A DNA stretch of 64,000 bases from Alisma plantago-aquatica (GCA_963693085.1 OY856409.1:238506558-238570557); one strand, 5' to 3'. Positions 1 to 9,536 are shown, counted from the first letter of the stretch. The notes: generated from the sequence alone by a model not told the origin. Made by a program: numbers and translations.

Positions 1-2
1 AC

Positions 3-503
3 AAAGCATGGTGGGCCATCAAACAATTAAATTTCGATCATAAAAGTGCTGGAGAGAATAGACAACTCCAGTTGCAGGAGCTAGAAGAGCTCCTAATGGC
101 TGCCTATCAGAGTGCCAGAATCTATACAGAGCAGACAAAAATGTGGCACGACGGTCATCTCAAGAGGAAAGACATTGTCGTCGGCGACAAAGTACTTCTT
201 TTCAACTCCAAGCTCAAGTTGTTTCCCGGAAAACTTCGAACAAAATGGTCCGGGCCCTTCACCATAAAGCATATTTATCCAACTGGAGCTGTGATAATTG
301 TCGACAACAACGGAGGCGAAAGGACGGTCAACGGTCATCATTTGAAAAGATACTACTCTCCGACAGACAAAATGCCAAGACAAACCATAGAAATCAAAGA
401 CGCCACGCGTCAACATAACAACGGCACAGCTTCGTTGAGCCAGGGACGTAAAACCCAGGCGCTACTTGGGAGGCAACCCAAGATTTCAGTTCTTTTCCTT
501 TAA
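3..503 (+). CDS. Ty3/gypsy (Athila/Tat-type) integrase C-terminus, 3' end of pol (partial)
   Basis: The frame is open from the window edge to a TAA at 501-503; the 5' part lies outside. It starts with KAWWAIKQLNFD, then LQLQELEELLMAAYQSAR, then KMWHDGHLKRK, the C-terminal integrase region of Athila/Tat elements. It continues with GDKVLLFNSKLKLFPGKL and KWSGPFTIKHIYPTGAV and ends with VNGHHLKRYY, the usual end of the polyprotein in this lineage. The domain binds DNA during insertion of the cDNA. No stop or frameshift is seen, unlike the downstream region, so this is the best preserved coding piece of element 1. Lineage is by motif recognition, not by tree. Confidence 0.88.
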   Translation, partial: KAWWAIKQLNFDHKSAGENRQLQLQELEELLMAAYQSARIYTEQTKMWHDGHLKRKDIVVGDKVLLFNSKLKLFPGKLRTKWSGPFTIKHIYPTGAVIIVDNNGGERTVNGHHLKRYYSPTDKMPRQTIEIKDATRQHNNGTASLSQGRKTQALLGRQPKISVLFL

Positions 504-659
504 TTCCCGTTCTTTCAATTACTCCAGGTCTATCTTATGAAAATATACAAAAAAAAATCATATAACCAAAACAAACAAAAAATAAGCAAAATCAAATAAC
601 ATAAAAAAATATATATAAACCAAAACAAACATAAAAATATAAAAAAAAATCTCTTCAAC
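504..659 (+). other. AT-rich spacer after pol
   Basis: A-rich, low-complexity sequence (runs of A, short AT stretches) between the pol stop and the first palindromic array. No coding or RNA signal is seen. Confidence 0.6.
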
Positions 660-834
660 CTTTACCCTTCCAAACGGTCCTGAAACCATTTGGAGACTCC
701 AAACGGTCTTCAAACCGTTTGGAGCCAAACGGTCCTGAAACATTTTGGAGCCAAACGGTCCTGAAACCGTTTGGAGCCAAACAATCCTGAAACCGTTTGG
801 AATGCAAACGGTCGCTAAACCGTTTGGTCTAGGG
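660..834 (+). repeat. 26-bp palindromic tandem array, internal copy 1
   Basis: About six units with a period of about 26 bp. Each is a near-palindrome with arms CCAAACGGTC and (A)ACCGTTTGG around a short centre (CTGA, TTCA, GCTA). It sits between the integrase stop and a TATA box. It aligns with the 26-bp monomers of the 3' LTR array at 7735-8370, which begin GAAGCCAATCGGTC. Repetitive reading frames crossing it are not genes. Confidence 0.88.
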
Positions 835-861
835 TTTTTGTCAGGTCAACCCCCTGTTTCC

Positions 862-869
862 TATAAATA
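862..869 (+). promoter_or_regulatory. TATA box of putative internal promoter
   Basis: TATAAATA follows the palindromic array and is followed by a C-rich, pyrimidine-rich leader (about 880-1034) like a plant 5'UTR. The order palindromes then TATAAATA is the same as in the 3' LTR (8382-8389). Inferred to drive the downstream envelope-like/C48 region. Confidence 0.55.
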
Positions 870-1034
870 TAAACCCTACCCCCCCCTTCTTCTCTCTTCG
901 ACTCTCGAGTTTTCTCTAGCTTTCGTGAAAGACTATTCCATTGCCTTTGAACCCTCCTGCTCCTGCGTGATTCACCGTTCCACCTCCGTTCCACCGTCTA
1001 CTTCTCCGCCGTCGACGCTACCGACAGCTGCAAG

Positions 1035-1546
1035 GTAGTCCATTTTTCTTTTCCACTTCCGCAATCATCTGTATCACCGTTAATGCCTTCGGCGCCGCTA
1101 CGGTGTTTCCCCTTCTCCAACGACGGCGCCACCATCATCGTCGTCTTTACCGCCAACCTTGCCGCACTCATCTTCATCGCTGATAGCTCTGTCCACCGCC
1201 GCCGTCACCTTCGTTATAATCGCCGCCATCGCCTTCATCGCCGGCGTCTCTGCCCTCCTTTTGTCGCTTCGCCTTCGCCGGCTGTAACCTGTCGTTCCGC
1301 CTTCCAAATGGTTCCCAAACCGTTTGGGACCAAACGGTCTTGAAACTGTTTGGGACCAAACGGTCTTCAAACCGTTTGGGACCAAGCGGTCCTAAAACCG
1401 TTTGGAACCAAACGATCCTGAAACCGTTTGGCTTTCCACAATCTCTAAAAATACAAAATATATATATACATAAAACCACATAAATACAAATAAAATCTAA
1501 TTGTTTCTAAACATGTCATTCTAACTCATGATCTCTCATTTTGCAG
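1035..1546 (+). other. Predicted leader intron before the envelope-like ORF
   Basis: Donor CAAG|GTAGTC (exon ends 1034) and acceptor CTCATTTTGCAG|AT (intron ends 1546) flank this stretch; the ATG of the envelope-like ORF follows 2 nt after the acceptor (1549). Splicing would remove the second palindromic array and several upstream ATGs. Predicted from splice consensus only. Confidence 0.5.
1308..1432 (+). repeat. 26-bp palindromic tandem array, internal copy 2
   Basis: About five units of the same palindrome type as 660-834 (GGGACCAAACGGTC, then TTGAAAC or TTCAAAC, then CGTTTGG), inside the predicted leader intron. Confidence 0.85.
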
Positions 1547-1548
1547 AT

Positions 1549-3001
1549 ATGGCATCACCAGCAAAGGAAGCCACCAGTTCTGACGAATCTCCAATCTGGA
1601 CAACAGAGCAACTGCTAGCAGAACAAGCTAGACACCAGAAGATCAGAGATGACTTCAACAGGACTGGAAAGATGCCACCGAATATCAAAATGATGCAAGT
1701 CATGTGCGACCTTGATCGCATCGAAAAGTGCCTGGCTGGGGCACCTGAAGAAGAAATTGCAATTTCTTCTGATGACGATGAAGGCTCGGAATACAGGCCT
1801 AATTCCGAGGAAGAATCCCCAGCCGAAAAACAAAAGAGGAAACGCAAGGTCCAGGAAACTGCAACTGGACAGCCCTCCAAGAAATGGGCAAGAAAACAAG
1901 TTCACCCTGCCTCTGCTATGGATCAACCCCTTGCAAAACCTACCATCACCATCCCTGTTACCACCCCCACTTTCCCTCCCATCACCACCACAGCACCACC
2001 ACCAGAAAATCTTTTCATACATACCACCCCCTCCACTGACAAAATCCTAAAACCCACTAAGTACGTCTGCTCCAGCATACTACTTAAGATGGGGATCCAT
2101 GACCGCATTTTTGAAATGCTAGACAAAGCCAATCTCGCCAGGCTATGTCTAGTACCTGAGCTCTCCTATTCTGAACCCACTACCGAACTCTTCACCTTCC
2201 TTACCAAAGAACCCGTAGACATCATGGATAGAACACGGGACGGAGGTGACAGAAGGCTACTCACCCATATCTTCGGCAACAAGGTTGTCTTAACAGAAAA
2301 CATGTTGAACGAAGTTTTTATCGACAACCAGGAGAAGCTAAATAAAGCCAAGGCTGTGGGAACCGAGCACTCTGAGTTCAATAGACACAAATTTTGGAAA
2401 TCTCTCACTGGGCTCCCCACCTATGATGCTAAGATGTGCAAAGCATCGAACATACATTCTGGATTCGTGCGCACCCTACACAAAATTCTTACTGGCGCAC
2501 TCTTCCCCAGGACTGAAGGAGGAAACGTTATAATTTCGGATCTCTTTGTTCTCTGGTCCATCCTAAATGGAAGGCCAGTCAACATTGGACGACAAATAAT
2601 CCAGAAATTATCAACTTATGCCCTGGGGAAGGAAATATGCATGGGGGGGCCATGTCACATCCATTATAAAATACCTTAAGATGGACAAACCCCTACCTCG
2701 CTGCACGCAAATAAAGGGCGACATCCTTACCAATGAACAAACTTTGAAGAACTCCTTCATTATCAAGGAAAAGGATGTGAAACTGCATTATGTCTTCTTC
2801 CCTACAGTCAAGTCATCAAGAACGCTCCTCCCGCTTCCGGAGCTTGCAAACTATGACACAGAAAAGCTCCTCTTCTCTGACGAGGAGATTACACAACTCT
2901 TAGCTTCGGTTAAAGCGGCCAAAAAGAAAGCAAAAGCGGGACAGACGGAGCTCAGTATCACAGCCCCGGCAGATCGACCATCAAAAATACCTGTCAAATG
3001 A
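1549..3001 (+). pseudogene. Envelope-like / 'putative plant transposon protein' ORF of element 1
   Basis: The start ATG at 1549 (MASPAKEATSS) follows a splice acceptor directly. The first 150 residues are acidic and Pro/Thr-rich with a basic KQKRKRK cluster. A folded region follows, with SSILLKMGIHDRIFEMLDKA, LVPELSYSEPTTELFTFL, HIFGNKVVLTENMLNEVFI and SDLFVLWSILNGRPVNIG. This order resembles the Athila/Calypso envelope-like or 'putative plant transposon protein' family (Pfam PF20167 from memory), which sits between integrase and 3' LTR as here. The frame is lost at a run of seven G (2643-2649; +1 frame stops at 2679), continues in the next frame (HVTSIIKYLKMDKPLPR) and hits a TGA at 2999-3001. 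Function in such elements is unknown; no clear membrane segment was seen. Confidence 0.65.
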
Positions 3002-4500
3002 CCTTCCAGAAGGCAGTTGCAGGCACAACAGCTGTCGGGGACACCAACATCAAAGCCAAATCTAGAGGCCAAGACCCTCCATGAAGAAGTCTTAACCACC
3101 TCATCAATCGACTCTTTCATTCAGAGTCTACATGACCATCTAACTGCCACCACCACTCCACCTTCCACCTTTCCAACGTCTACCACTCCTCCCTTCTTCA
3201 CCACATCCGCACAACCATTCACATCCTCTTCTTCACCCCTTTTTCCTTCGGGCTCTCCCTTCTCCACTCCTATGCCTGACTTTACCACTTTCCTATTCCC
3301 CTCCATAGTTTCTACCCCATCCCTATCACTCCCACCACTTTCACTGAGATACCACCACCTTTCACATCCACCACCACCTCGACACCGCTGGTGACTCCAT
3401 CCATAGTCACCACGCAGTTCGGGGCATCCTCAGTGTCTCTTCCGCAAGGCACTACCACCCTCCCACATAGACCCCAGTCACCCCACCCTTCCGCCTCTGG
3501 GGTCCCTTTTGCCAATATCGGTGAGGAATTTAGTCGTCAATTCGACGCCGTCCGAAACCTCCTCACTGATCCTTCTAACATTTTACATTCTATTTTTTCG
3601 TGTGTGCAGGGAATATCGAAACAGGTGGCCACAATCGACGAGCAGAACAGAGCCTTGCCCAACATCCTCCAAGGGTTTCAGCAACGACAAAATGAGGTGT
3701 CTACGCAAGTTGAGCACATCAACAGCCACTACAATAACTTGCTGGACCTAGTCCTTGGAGCGATGCGCCAGCAAGAAGCGACGGAAAAACAAGTCGATGA
3801 CATCTCTACACAGACTCAACCTCTGCCTAAGACTCTCCGCGAGCTCCAGCAACAACAAGCAGTTCTGAGCATGCACTTGGACACCATCAACAGCACCCTC
3901 ACACAGCTACATAATCGCCAAGAGGAGTCAACTAATAATGACATCCAGCAGCTGCGTGCTCAAGCTACAGATCTAACAGCACGTCTCCTCTCCGCCGAGG
4001 GTCGATATAATGACCTCAAAGAATCCCACGACGCACTTCTCGAAACACACGAGCATCTGCAAGTGGCTTTTTATGAGTTACAAGCCACCCATCAGCGGTG
4101 CAAAAAGACCGCAAGTAAAAAGCCAGCAGACAAGGTAGCAGCCGACAAGGATGGCGATAGTGACAAAGAAGAAGAAGACTCTAACTCATCTGCTGACTCA
4201 AACAATGATACCACCTCCTTAGGTGATAAATCTGGTGATGGAGAGGACCCAAGCAATGCAGCAGAACCTTCTCACTAAGGTTTCGACAAAGGCCACCATG
4301 ATGGTGAACATCACCCCAAGTCCCCACACAATGATAATGTTAACATGTCATATGGGGACCAATTCCTTGATTATTCCACTCTGGGGTCCATCGGGGAGTC
4401 AGCCATAGATGCGGCTTACACTGAATTCCAACAATGTATATTAGGAACCAGCGCAAGCCCGCCCACAAAACTGCCCCACCTCTCTCCACGCTTGACATGT
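3002..4500 (+). pseudogene. Pro/Ser/Thr linker and coiled-coil part of the same ORF
   Basis: Reading continues after the TGA. About 3030-3480 encodes a Pro/Thr/Ser-rich linker, first in the frame ending at 3394 and then in the +1 frame. About 3520-4110 encodes a Gln/Leu-rich helical region (for example TLRELQQQQAVLSMHLDTIN and LTARLLSAEGRYNDLKESHD) with heptad-like spacing, a probable coiled coil. A Lys-rich then Asp/Glu/Ser-rich tail runs to TAA 4276-4278. Sensible sequence continues in frame past that stop (GFDKGHHDGEHHPKSPHND, then MSYGDQFLDYSTLGSIGES) and the frame changes again near 4440-4500. Continuity on both sides of each break suggests one long ancestral protein joining the envelope-like part to the C48 part. 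Confidence 0.6.
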
Positions 4501-5480
4501 CGGCGCCTTCCCCCCCTGACCAGGACGAGGCAGAACGAGTAATCTTAGACACAGATGAAGACCTCGATTCTGCCTCCGACTCGGAAGACGATCTACAAAG
4601 CCATGCAGAAGCCCTGGTACAACCCGCTTCTCCCCCTCCGCAGGAGCTTCCCCCGCCACCACCTCTACCAAACAAAATGCATGATCTTGATATGGTGGCC
4701 ATCTCCACATTAGATGCTCAGGACATTTTTATATTGAACACTATTGTGGATGATGCGAAGGCAGGGGAAGACATCATCTACAATAACACCAAAACCAGGC
4801 GCAAGATGACAAGAGAAGACTTCCGCCACATCCTACGACCTCGGTCCACGATGTCGATGGCAATTTTCCGCGTCCTTCTCGCCAACTGTATAGAAATGTA
4901 TAGAAGTTCTAAGAGGCAGCAGCCCGTTTTCAATGCCTCGTCTGCTCTGTCTATTGGCCTTTTATACAAAGACATACGAGCAAAATCAATCGAGCGGCTG
5001 CGTGCCGGTTTAGCACGATGGGCACATTATCTTATCGTGCCCTTTCAAGTCTCAGATCATTGGCTATTTATGATTGTCGACACCGACACTCGGGATGCCA
5101 AGGTCTATAACTTTTGTGGTGCTGAGCTACCTGCCGGTGCAATAAACTTCATTGGTGAAGCAGCAAGTGAAGCGCGATGTATACCCTTCCAGCTGCTTAA
5201 GTTAATTTGGGTTGCACGCCCATCGCTCCGCCAAGACTGGAGCCAGCCCTAGTTCCAAATAATAAACCCTCAAGTTCAAGCTGTCGAGGGATTTGGGGAT
5301 TGTGCTTTCTGCACCATACGCCACATCCAAGCGTTGAACCAAGAAATCCCTTTTGCGGACCTAATCGCTGAAGATTTTCATTCTTTGCGAGGGCGTTACG
5401 CCATGGAACTCATCTGTGATAGAAGGTTCTTCAAGGACCCAACAATGGCTCCAGATGACGTCCCACGTTACCTTTTTTAG
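4434..5480 (+). pseudogene. Ulp1-like (C48) cysteine protease domain 1
   Basis: One frame carries an acidic/Pro-rich lead, then MTREDFRHILRPRSTMSMAI and a helical stretch, then YLIVPFQVSDHWLFMIVDTD and KVYNF. After an in-frame TAG (5250-5252) the same frame continues with QVQAVEGFGDCAFCTIRH and ends at TAG 5478-5480. This is the Ulp1/SENP order: His of HW (codon 5058), the position after VY that is usually Asp but here Asn (codon 5109), and Cys of GDC (codon 5301). Ulp1-family enzymes remove SUMO from targets. Ulp1-like domains are known passengers of plant MULE and CACTA elements; here the setting is an LTR element, between integrase and 3' LTR. Confidence 0.72.
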
Positions 5481-5509
5481 TTGTCCAGTGCCCGCAGAGG
5501 TGACCTTTC

Positions 5510-6361
5510 CACCAAACTCTGAAAGAGTTGGAGAAATCAAAGGACCCGGCCTTAGCTACCGAGCAAAGTAAAGGAGACATCGATCCTTTATCTGCCATAG
5601 AACCAACCTTTCCTGACTTCGATCATAGTGTTTGCAAAGGTCTCAACGACCTCGAACTACGTCTCATTATGATGCGACTTTCAGCCGAAAAGGATGAGCT
5701 CGTATTCATGTCTAGGGACATTTTAGTTATGGCAGACACGCTTCGAGAGACTTTACAGGTTAAAGGATCCCTCTCCGTAAGCCTTATGGCCACTTACCAG
5801 TTTCTACTCGGCCAAAATAACCCCACTACATATATGGCGTCCCCGTACATGAAAGATGATCTTCTAAATCTCAAGAACTTTGGCACAACTAAAGCATTGA
5901 TCTCCTTTCTACAGCACACAACGTCGAAGTTCATCATGTTACCCTTCCTTTATCATGAGCACTGGATGCTCCTGGCAACAAACCTACCATATGGAACAAC
6001 TACAATATATAACAGTTCCGATAGCCAGTACAATCCATGACAGAAAAATTATGTCGTGACACCAAGGACGCCAACATAGGTAGTGCCAAAGTAATGCACT
6101 GACAAATTAATCACCTTTCTAAGTCAGCACACAAGGGCTTATGACAAAGAGCATTTTCATCGCCCTGCCTTCAGCCACAAATGCCCCCAACAAATCCGAA
6201 AATCAAATGACTGCGACTTCCACGTCCTTTACTAGATGTACACCATCATCGTCCTTCAAAGACCAGTCGAAGATATGACTGACGTGGATTACCACGCTCT
6301 ACGCGGACAGTTCGCAGAAAATCTACTTCAATCACCAGGGGCAAATTTAGAATTACCTTAG
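5510..6361 (+). pseudogene. Ulp1-like (C48) cysteine protease domain 2
   Basis: A second, divergent C48 domain lies just downstream in another frame. It has LNDLELRLIMMRLSAEKDEL, a helical stretch, then KFIMLPFLYHEHWMLLATNL and TIYNSSDS. After stops at 6038-6040 and two more nearby, the same frame resumes with CPQQIRKSNDCDFHVLY, the Gln-Gln and Asp-Cys block of C48 proteases, and ends at TAG 6359-6361 after a tail. Putative catalytic residues: His codon 5960, Asn codon 6011, Gln codon 6191, Cys codon 6212. Asn again replaces the usual Asp. The two domains are not near-identical, so this is not a recent tandem copy. Confidence 0.65.
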
Positions 6362-7013
6362 CCTGCGGCCCTTGTCATCGTACTTCTCTGCCTCTCACTT
6401 TGACACTCTGAGGATAGAGTGAGTGATAAGTTAGGGGGGGGGGTACATTAGACAAGGGCGAGGTATCATTTCTAAATCGTACTTCTCCGCCTTGTCATCG
6501 TACTTCTCCGCCTCTCACTTTCTCTGTTTGTACATATTTGCTTTTCTTCTTTTTCCTCTTTAACTTTCTTTTTAAATAACCCTTTTTTAATAAAGTCACT
6601 CTCAGTTAACTTTAGATTCATGTCAGTCCCCAAAAGTAAATAGCACTTAGACATTTAATGGCGATTTAATAATGTCCCTCCACTATTGATTTTCATGCTT
6701 TTGCTTCACTTCTTTATCAGACTCTCCACAGGTCAATATCAAGGCAGAAATAAGCCAGGCTCTCAAGGGTGAGAGGGGCATCAGGCATCTTCCAAATCAA
6801 GAAGCTCTGCAAGTGGACCACAAACCAAATAAGTGCATGTTGAAAAACTCTAAGAACAACTTTCCTCTCTTCAAAATAAAAGAGGCTTGGCCGCCCAAAA
6901 TAAATTCCCAAACAAAACCCCAAAACCCAAGCCTGTGAGTCTTCGAATAAAAGCCAGAGAGTCAAATAAAATTATGAGAGTTGTGCCATAAATAAGGATC
7001 TATATAAAGAACT
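6362..7013 (+). other. 3' untranslated region of element 1, with a PPT-like tract
   Basis: No coding potential is recognised. The phrase CTTGTCATCGTACTTCTC(T/C)G recurs three times at 6370-6520. A PPT-like string TGATAAGTTA followed by ten G lies at 6424-6443. The remainder to 7013 has no recognisable feature. Confidence 0.5.
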
Positions 7014-7195
7014 GATGAAGGTCTCACCCGGCCGGCACATTCAGCTGCCCTCACAAAGGCAGATGTGTCGTGCCCGGTAGTGAAACCCTAAGGTATCCAA
7101 ATATATGAAAGGTTTATAAAGGACTCACCCAGCCGGTACATTCAGCTGCCCTCACAAAGGCAGATGTTTCGTGCCCGGTAGTGAGATCCTAAAAG
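7014..7195 (+). repeat. Direct repeat of a hairpin-forming unit (2 copies)
   Basis: Two copies of about 85-95 bp share ACATTCAGCTGCCCTCAC, AAAGGCAGATG and CGTGCCCGGTAGTGA. Each can fold: GGCACAT pairs with ATGTGTC and CTGCC with GGCAG, with a 4-nt bulge TCAG and loop CTCACAAA. Copy 2 has changes in the outer stem that weaken it. The repeat lies between the coding region and the polypurine tract. Confidence 0.75.
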
Positions 7196-7534
7196 CATAG
7201 ACAACCCCTCCCCCACTTGAAGGGGGAGTTACACTTCAAGCCTTTAGCCAACCCTCATACCCTCTCTAGCTTCCAGTAGGTCTTTCAGAGAGGTATAAAG
7301 CTGATTAGAGTCAACAACAAATAAAGGTGGCCCTGATGCGAGCTATGAGATACGGAAGGAACCTGAGACCCAAGCAACTCTCGAAACCTGAAAGAGTCAA
7401 GGCAAGCAATAAGACCTGATATAACCTTAGGAGAACTCAGGTTAAGAACTGAAGCAAGAGTATGGAAATTCTAAATAAAATCGCCTCGCCATTACATGCC
7501 TCAGCTCTATCTAACTTGAGGACAAGCTAGACTC

Positions 7535-7548
7535 TAAGTTAGGGGGGG
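7535..7548 (+). other. Polypurine tract of element 1
   Basis: TAAGTTAGGGGGGG directly precedes the LTR start TGATAACC. The upstream phrase CTTGAGGACAAGCTAGACTC is the usual lead-in to the PPT in plant Ty3/gypsy Athila/Tat elements. It primes plus-strand DNA synthesis. Confidence 0.85.
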
Positions 7549-7734
7549 TGATAACCTCCAACTTTGATTATTATCTCAGTCTTTTTCTTTAGTTTTCCAC
7601 ACTCTTTCTAAATTAAATATATACATAATCCCTAAATTTTCCCTCTTATTATAAATATATTATCAGACTAACTTTTCCCTTTTATATATGCAGAAAAACA
7701 CAAAACAATTATCATAAAAGACTAACTCAGCCTC

Positions 7735-8370
7735 AGACCGCATGAAGCCAAATGGTCCCGAGACCGCATGGAGTCAAACGGTCCCAAGACCGCATGAAGC
7801 CAATCGGTCCCGAGACCGCATGGAGTCAAATGGTCCCAAGACCGCATGAAGCCAATCGGTCCCGAGACCGCATGGAGTCAAACGGTCCCAAGACTGCATG
7901 AAGCCAATCGGTCCCGAGACCGCATGGAGTCAAACGGTCCCAAGACCGCATGAAGCCAATCGGTCCCGAGACCGCATGGAGTCAAACAGTCCCAAGACCG
8001 CATGAAGCCAATCGGTCTTGAGACCGCATGGAGTCAAACGGTCCCGAGACCGCATGGAGTCAAACGGTCCCAAGACCGCATGAAGCCAATCGGTCCCGAG
8101 ACCGCATGGAGTCACATGGTCCCGAGACCGCATGAAGCCAAACGGTCTTGAGGTCCAAACGGTCTTGAGGTCCAATCGGTCCTGATACCGCATGGAATCA
8201 CACGCTCCCAAGACCGCATGAAGCCAAACGGTCTTGAGGTCCAAACGGTCTCAAGATCCAAATGGTATTGAGGTCCAAATGGTATCAAGATCCAAATGGT
8301 CTTGAGGTCCAAACGGTCTCAAGATCCAAACGGTCTTTAGGTCCAAACGGTCTCCAAACCGTTTGGACTT
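7735..8370 (+). repeat. LTR array of 26-bp palindromic monomers (52-bp dimers)
   Basis: The left part repeats a 52-bp dimer of two 26-bp monomers. One has CCAATCGGTC-CCGA-GACCGCATGG, the other TCAAACGGTC-CCAA-GACCGCATGA. From about 8150 it changes to AAACGGTCT(T/C)(G/A)AG and ends in CCAAACGGTCT/CCAAACCGTTTGG just before the TATA box. Repetitive minus-strand reading frames over it are by-products. Confidence 0.9.
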
Positions 8371-8381
8371 CACTTAAGGCC

Positions 8382-8389
8382 TATAAATA
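8382..8389 (+). promoter_or_regulatory. TATA box of element 1 LTR
   Basis: TATAAATA in GGCCTATAAATAAGACC, directly after the palindromic array. Transcription would start about 30 bp downstream, near 8410-8420. Confidence 0.75.
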
Positions 8390-8720
8390 AGACCCCAAGG
8401 GTCCTCAACCAAGCATCAAGTTTCAGACATCCAAAGGCTGCCTCAATCACTCCAGAGCTCTTGCGATTTCCATCCTCCGCCCTAGGGCTGCCAGTCTGAG
8501 ACCCATAATCCATCTCGAAGCTGCTTTCTCTCTCTCTGCGAAAGAAGGTGGGAAGAGGGAGATCTCGTCATCGCACAATCTGTGAAGCTGGTGGATCGTT
8601 TCTCTCTCTCCAAGGGGTTGACTTTCCTCTCTCCTTTATGGGGATGATGCACTCTCTCTCTCTCTCTTCTTGCCTCCTTCTTTGTCCTAGTCATGAGCGA
8701 GTAGTCTCTCTCACTAGGGT

Positions 8721-8737
8721 GCGGGGAGTAGCCCCGC
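8721..8737 (+). other. U5 hairpin with AGTAG loop
   Basis: GCGGGG-AGTAG-CCCCGC is a perfect 6-bp stem. The same loop with a different stem (TTCGGG/CCCGAA) is found in element X LTR A (12968-12984, minus strand), and a GCATGG/CCATGC hairpin lies at the matching place in LTR H (45746-45766). Confidence 0.6.
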
Positions 8738-9536
8738 TACCCATGTTTTCATATCATGTAAATGTAATCCATAATTTGTAATATAGAGTTCTTATCTTTT
8801 CAGTTCGACATCAAACGTTTAATGAATGCATGTTGCTTGATCTCCAACTTGTGTTATCCTCTATCTTTTAGTATGAATTGTCTACGTTTGTACTATTAGA
8901 TTCGAAACTCGTTTGTATGTTGGTTCTTGATGCATGTATCCACCATGCATATGTTTCGGTATCTAGAAGTGTATCTCAAGAAGTGGAGTAAACTCACTAT
9001 CATTCGTTACACTTTCATACTATGAAATGGAATCAGTTGACGTATGAAAGTGCAACCTTGGTAAGTCGAGGAACACACTTTGCGAGGGGAATGATGCAAA
9101 GTAGGTGACCATTTTTTCGGGAATGGCTGGCATTGCAACATTCCTGCACTTCTCGTAGTTAGTTCTCTGAAAGGAAACTAAGTCTACAAAGATACTAACT
9201 GACTAAACTCTTTTTGCAGGTTATGTTTTGCTTTGCATGAGTTGATCCATGTGTAGTGGCGGTGAAAAACCGATCACACCCTAGTGACTTTTATCATAGT
9301 TTAACTCCTTAGATTTTCTTGCTTGCTTTACTTTACATGTTCTTAGATTAAAACAACAAAACCCAACTTTCGATTTAAGTGCCTACTAGTAAGTGATTAA
9401 GTGAAATTCTAACGTTTTCCATCTTGTTGCTTGCAACAAGACCGTTGTCATGAGGATTCGACCCTTAACTATACTACGATAAGACTTCCACGTATCTTAA
9501 GCATACGTGGGTGGAGTTCTTTACCTAGTATATGCA

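Larger units (their letters stand above)
7549..9536 (+). mobile_element. 3' LTR of element 1 (Athila-like)
   Basis: The LTR begins TGATAACC right after the PPT. U3 holds the 26-bp palindromic array and TATAAATA at 8382; R/U5 holds a TC-rich leader, an AGTAG-loop hairpin and the phrase GAGGATTCGACCCTTAAC typical of plant gypsy U5. The right end is set at TATATGCA (9531-9536) and is uncertain by perhaps 200 bp because the 5' LTR lies outside the window. A perfect hairpin CCACGTAT/ATACGTGG (9488-9510) lies near this end. Confidence 0.7.

Noticed and set aside
745..1385. Reading frames on both strands before the envelope-like ORF
   Set aside because: They consist of translated palindromes and C-rich leader; a leader with a spliced intron explains the region better.
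1528..1548. ATG at 1528 as start of the envelope-like ORF
   Set aside because: The stretch 1528-1546 overlaps the splice acceptor TCTCATTTTGCAG; the ATG at 1549 fits better.
7930..8312. Minus-strand reading frames with repeated peptides over the LTR array
   Set aside because: They are by-products of the 26/52-bp palindromic array; 52 is not a multiple of three, so the peptide changes phase, and no family is recognised.
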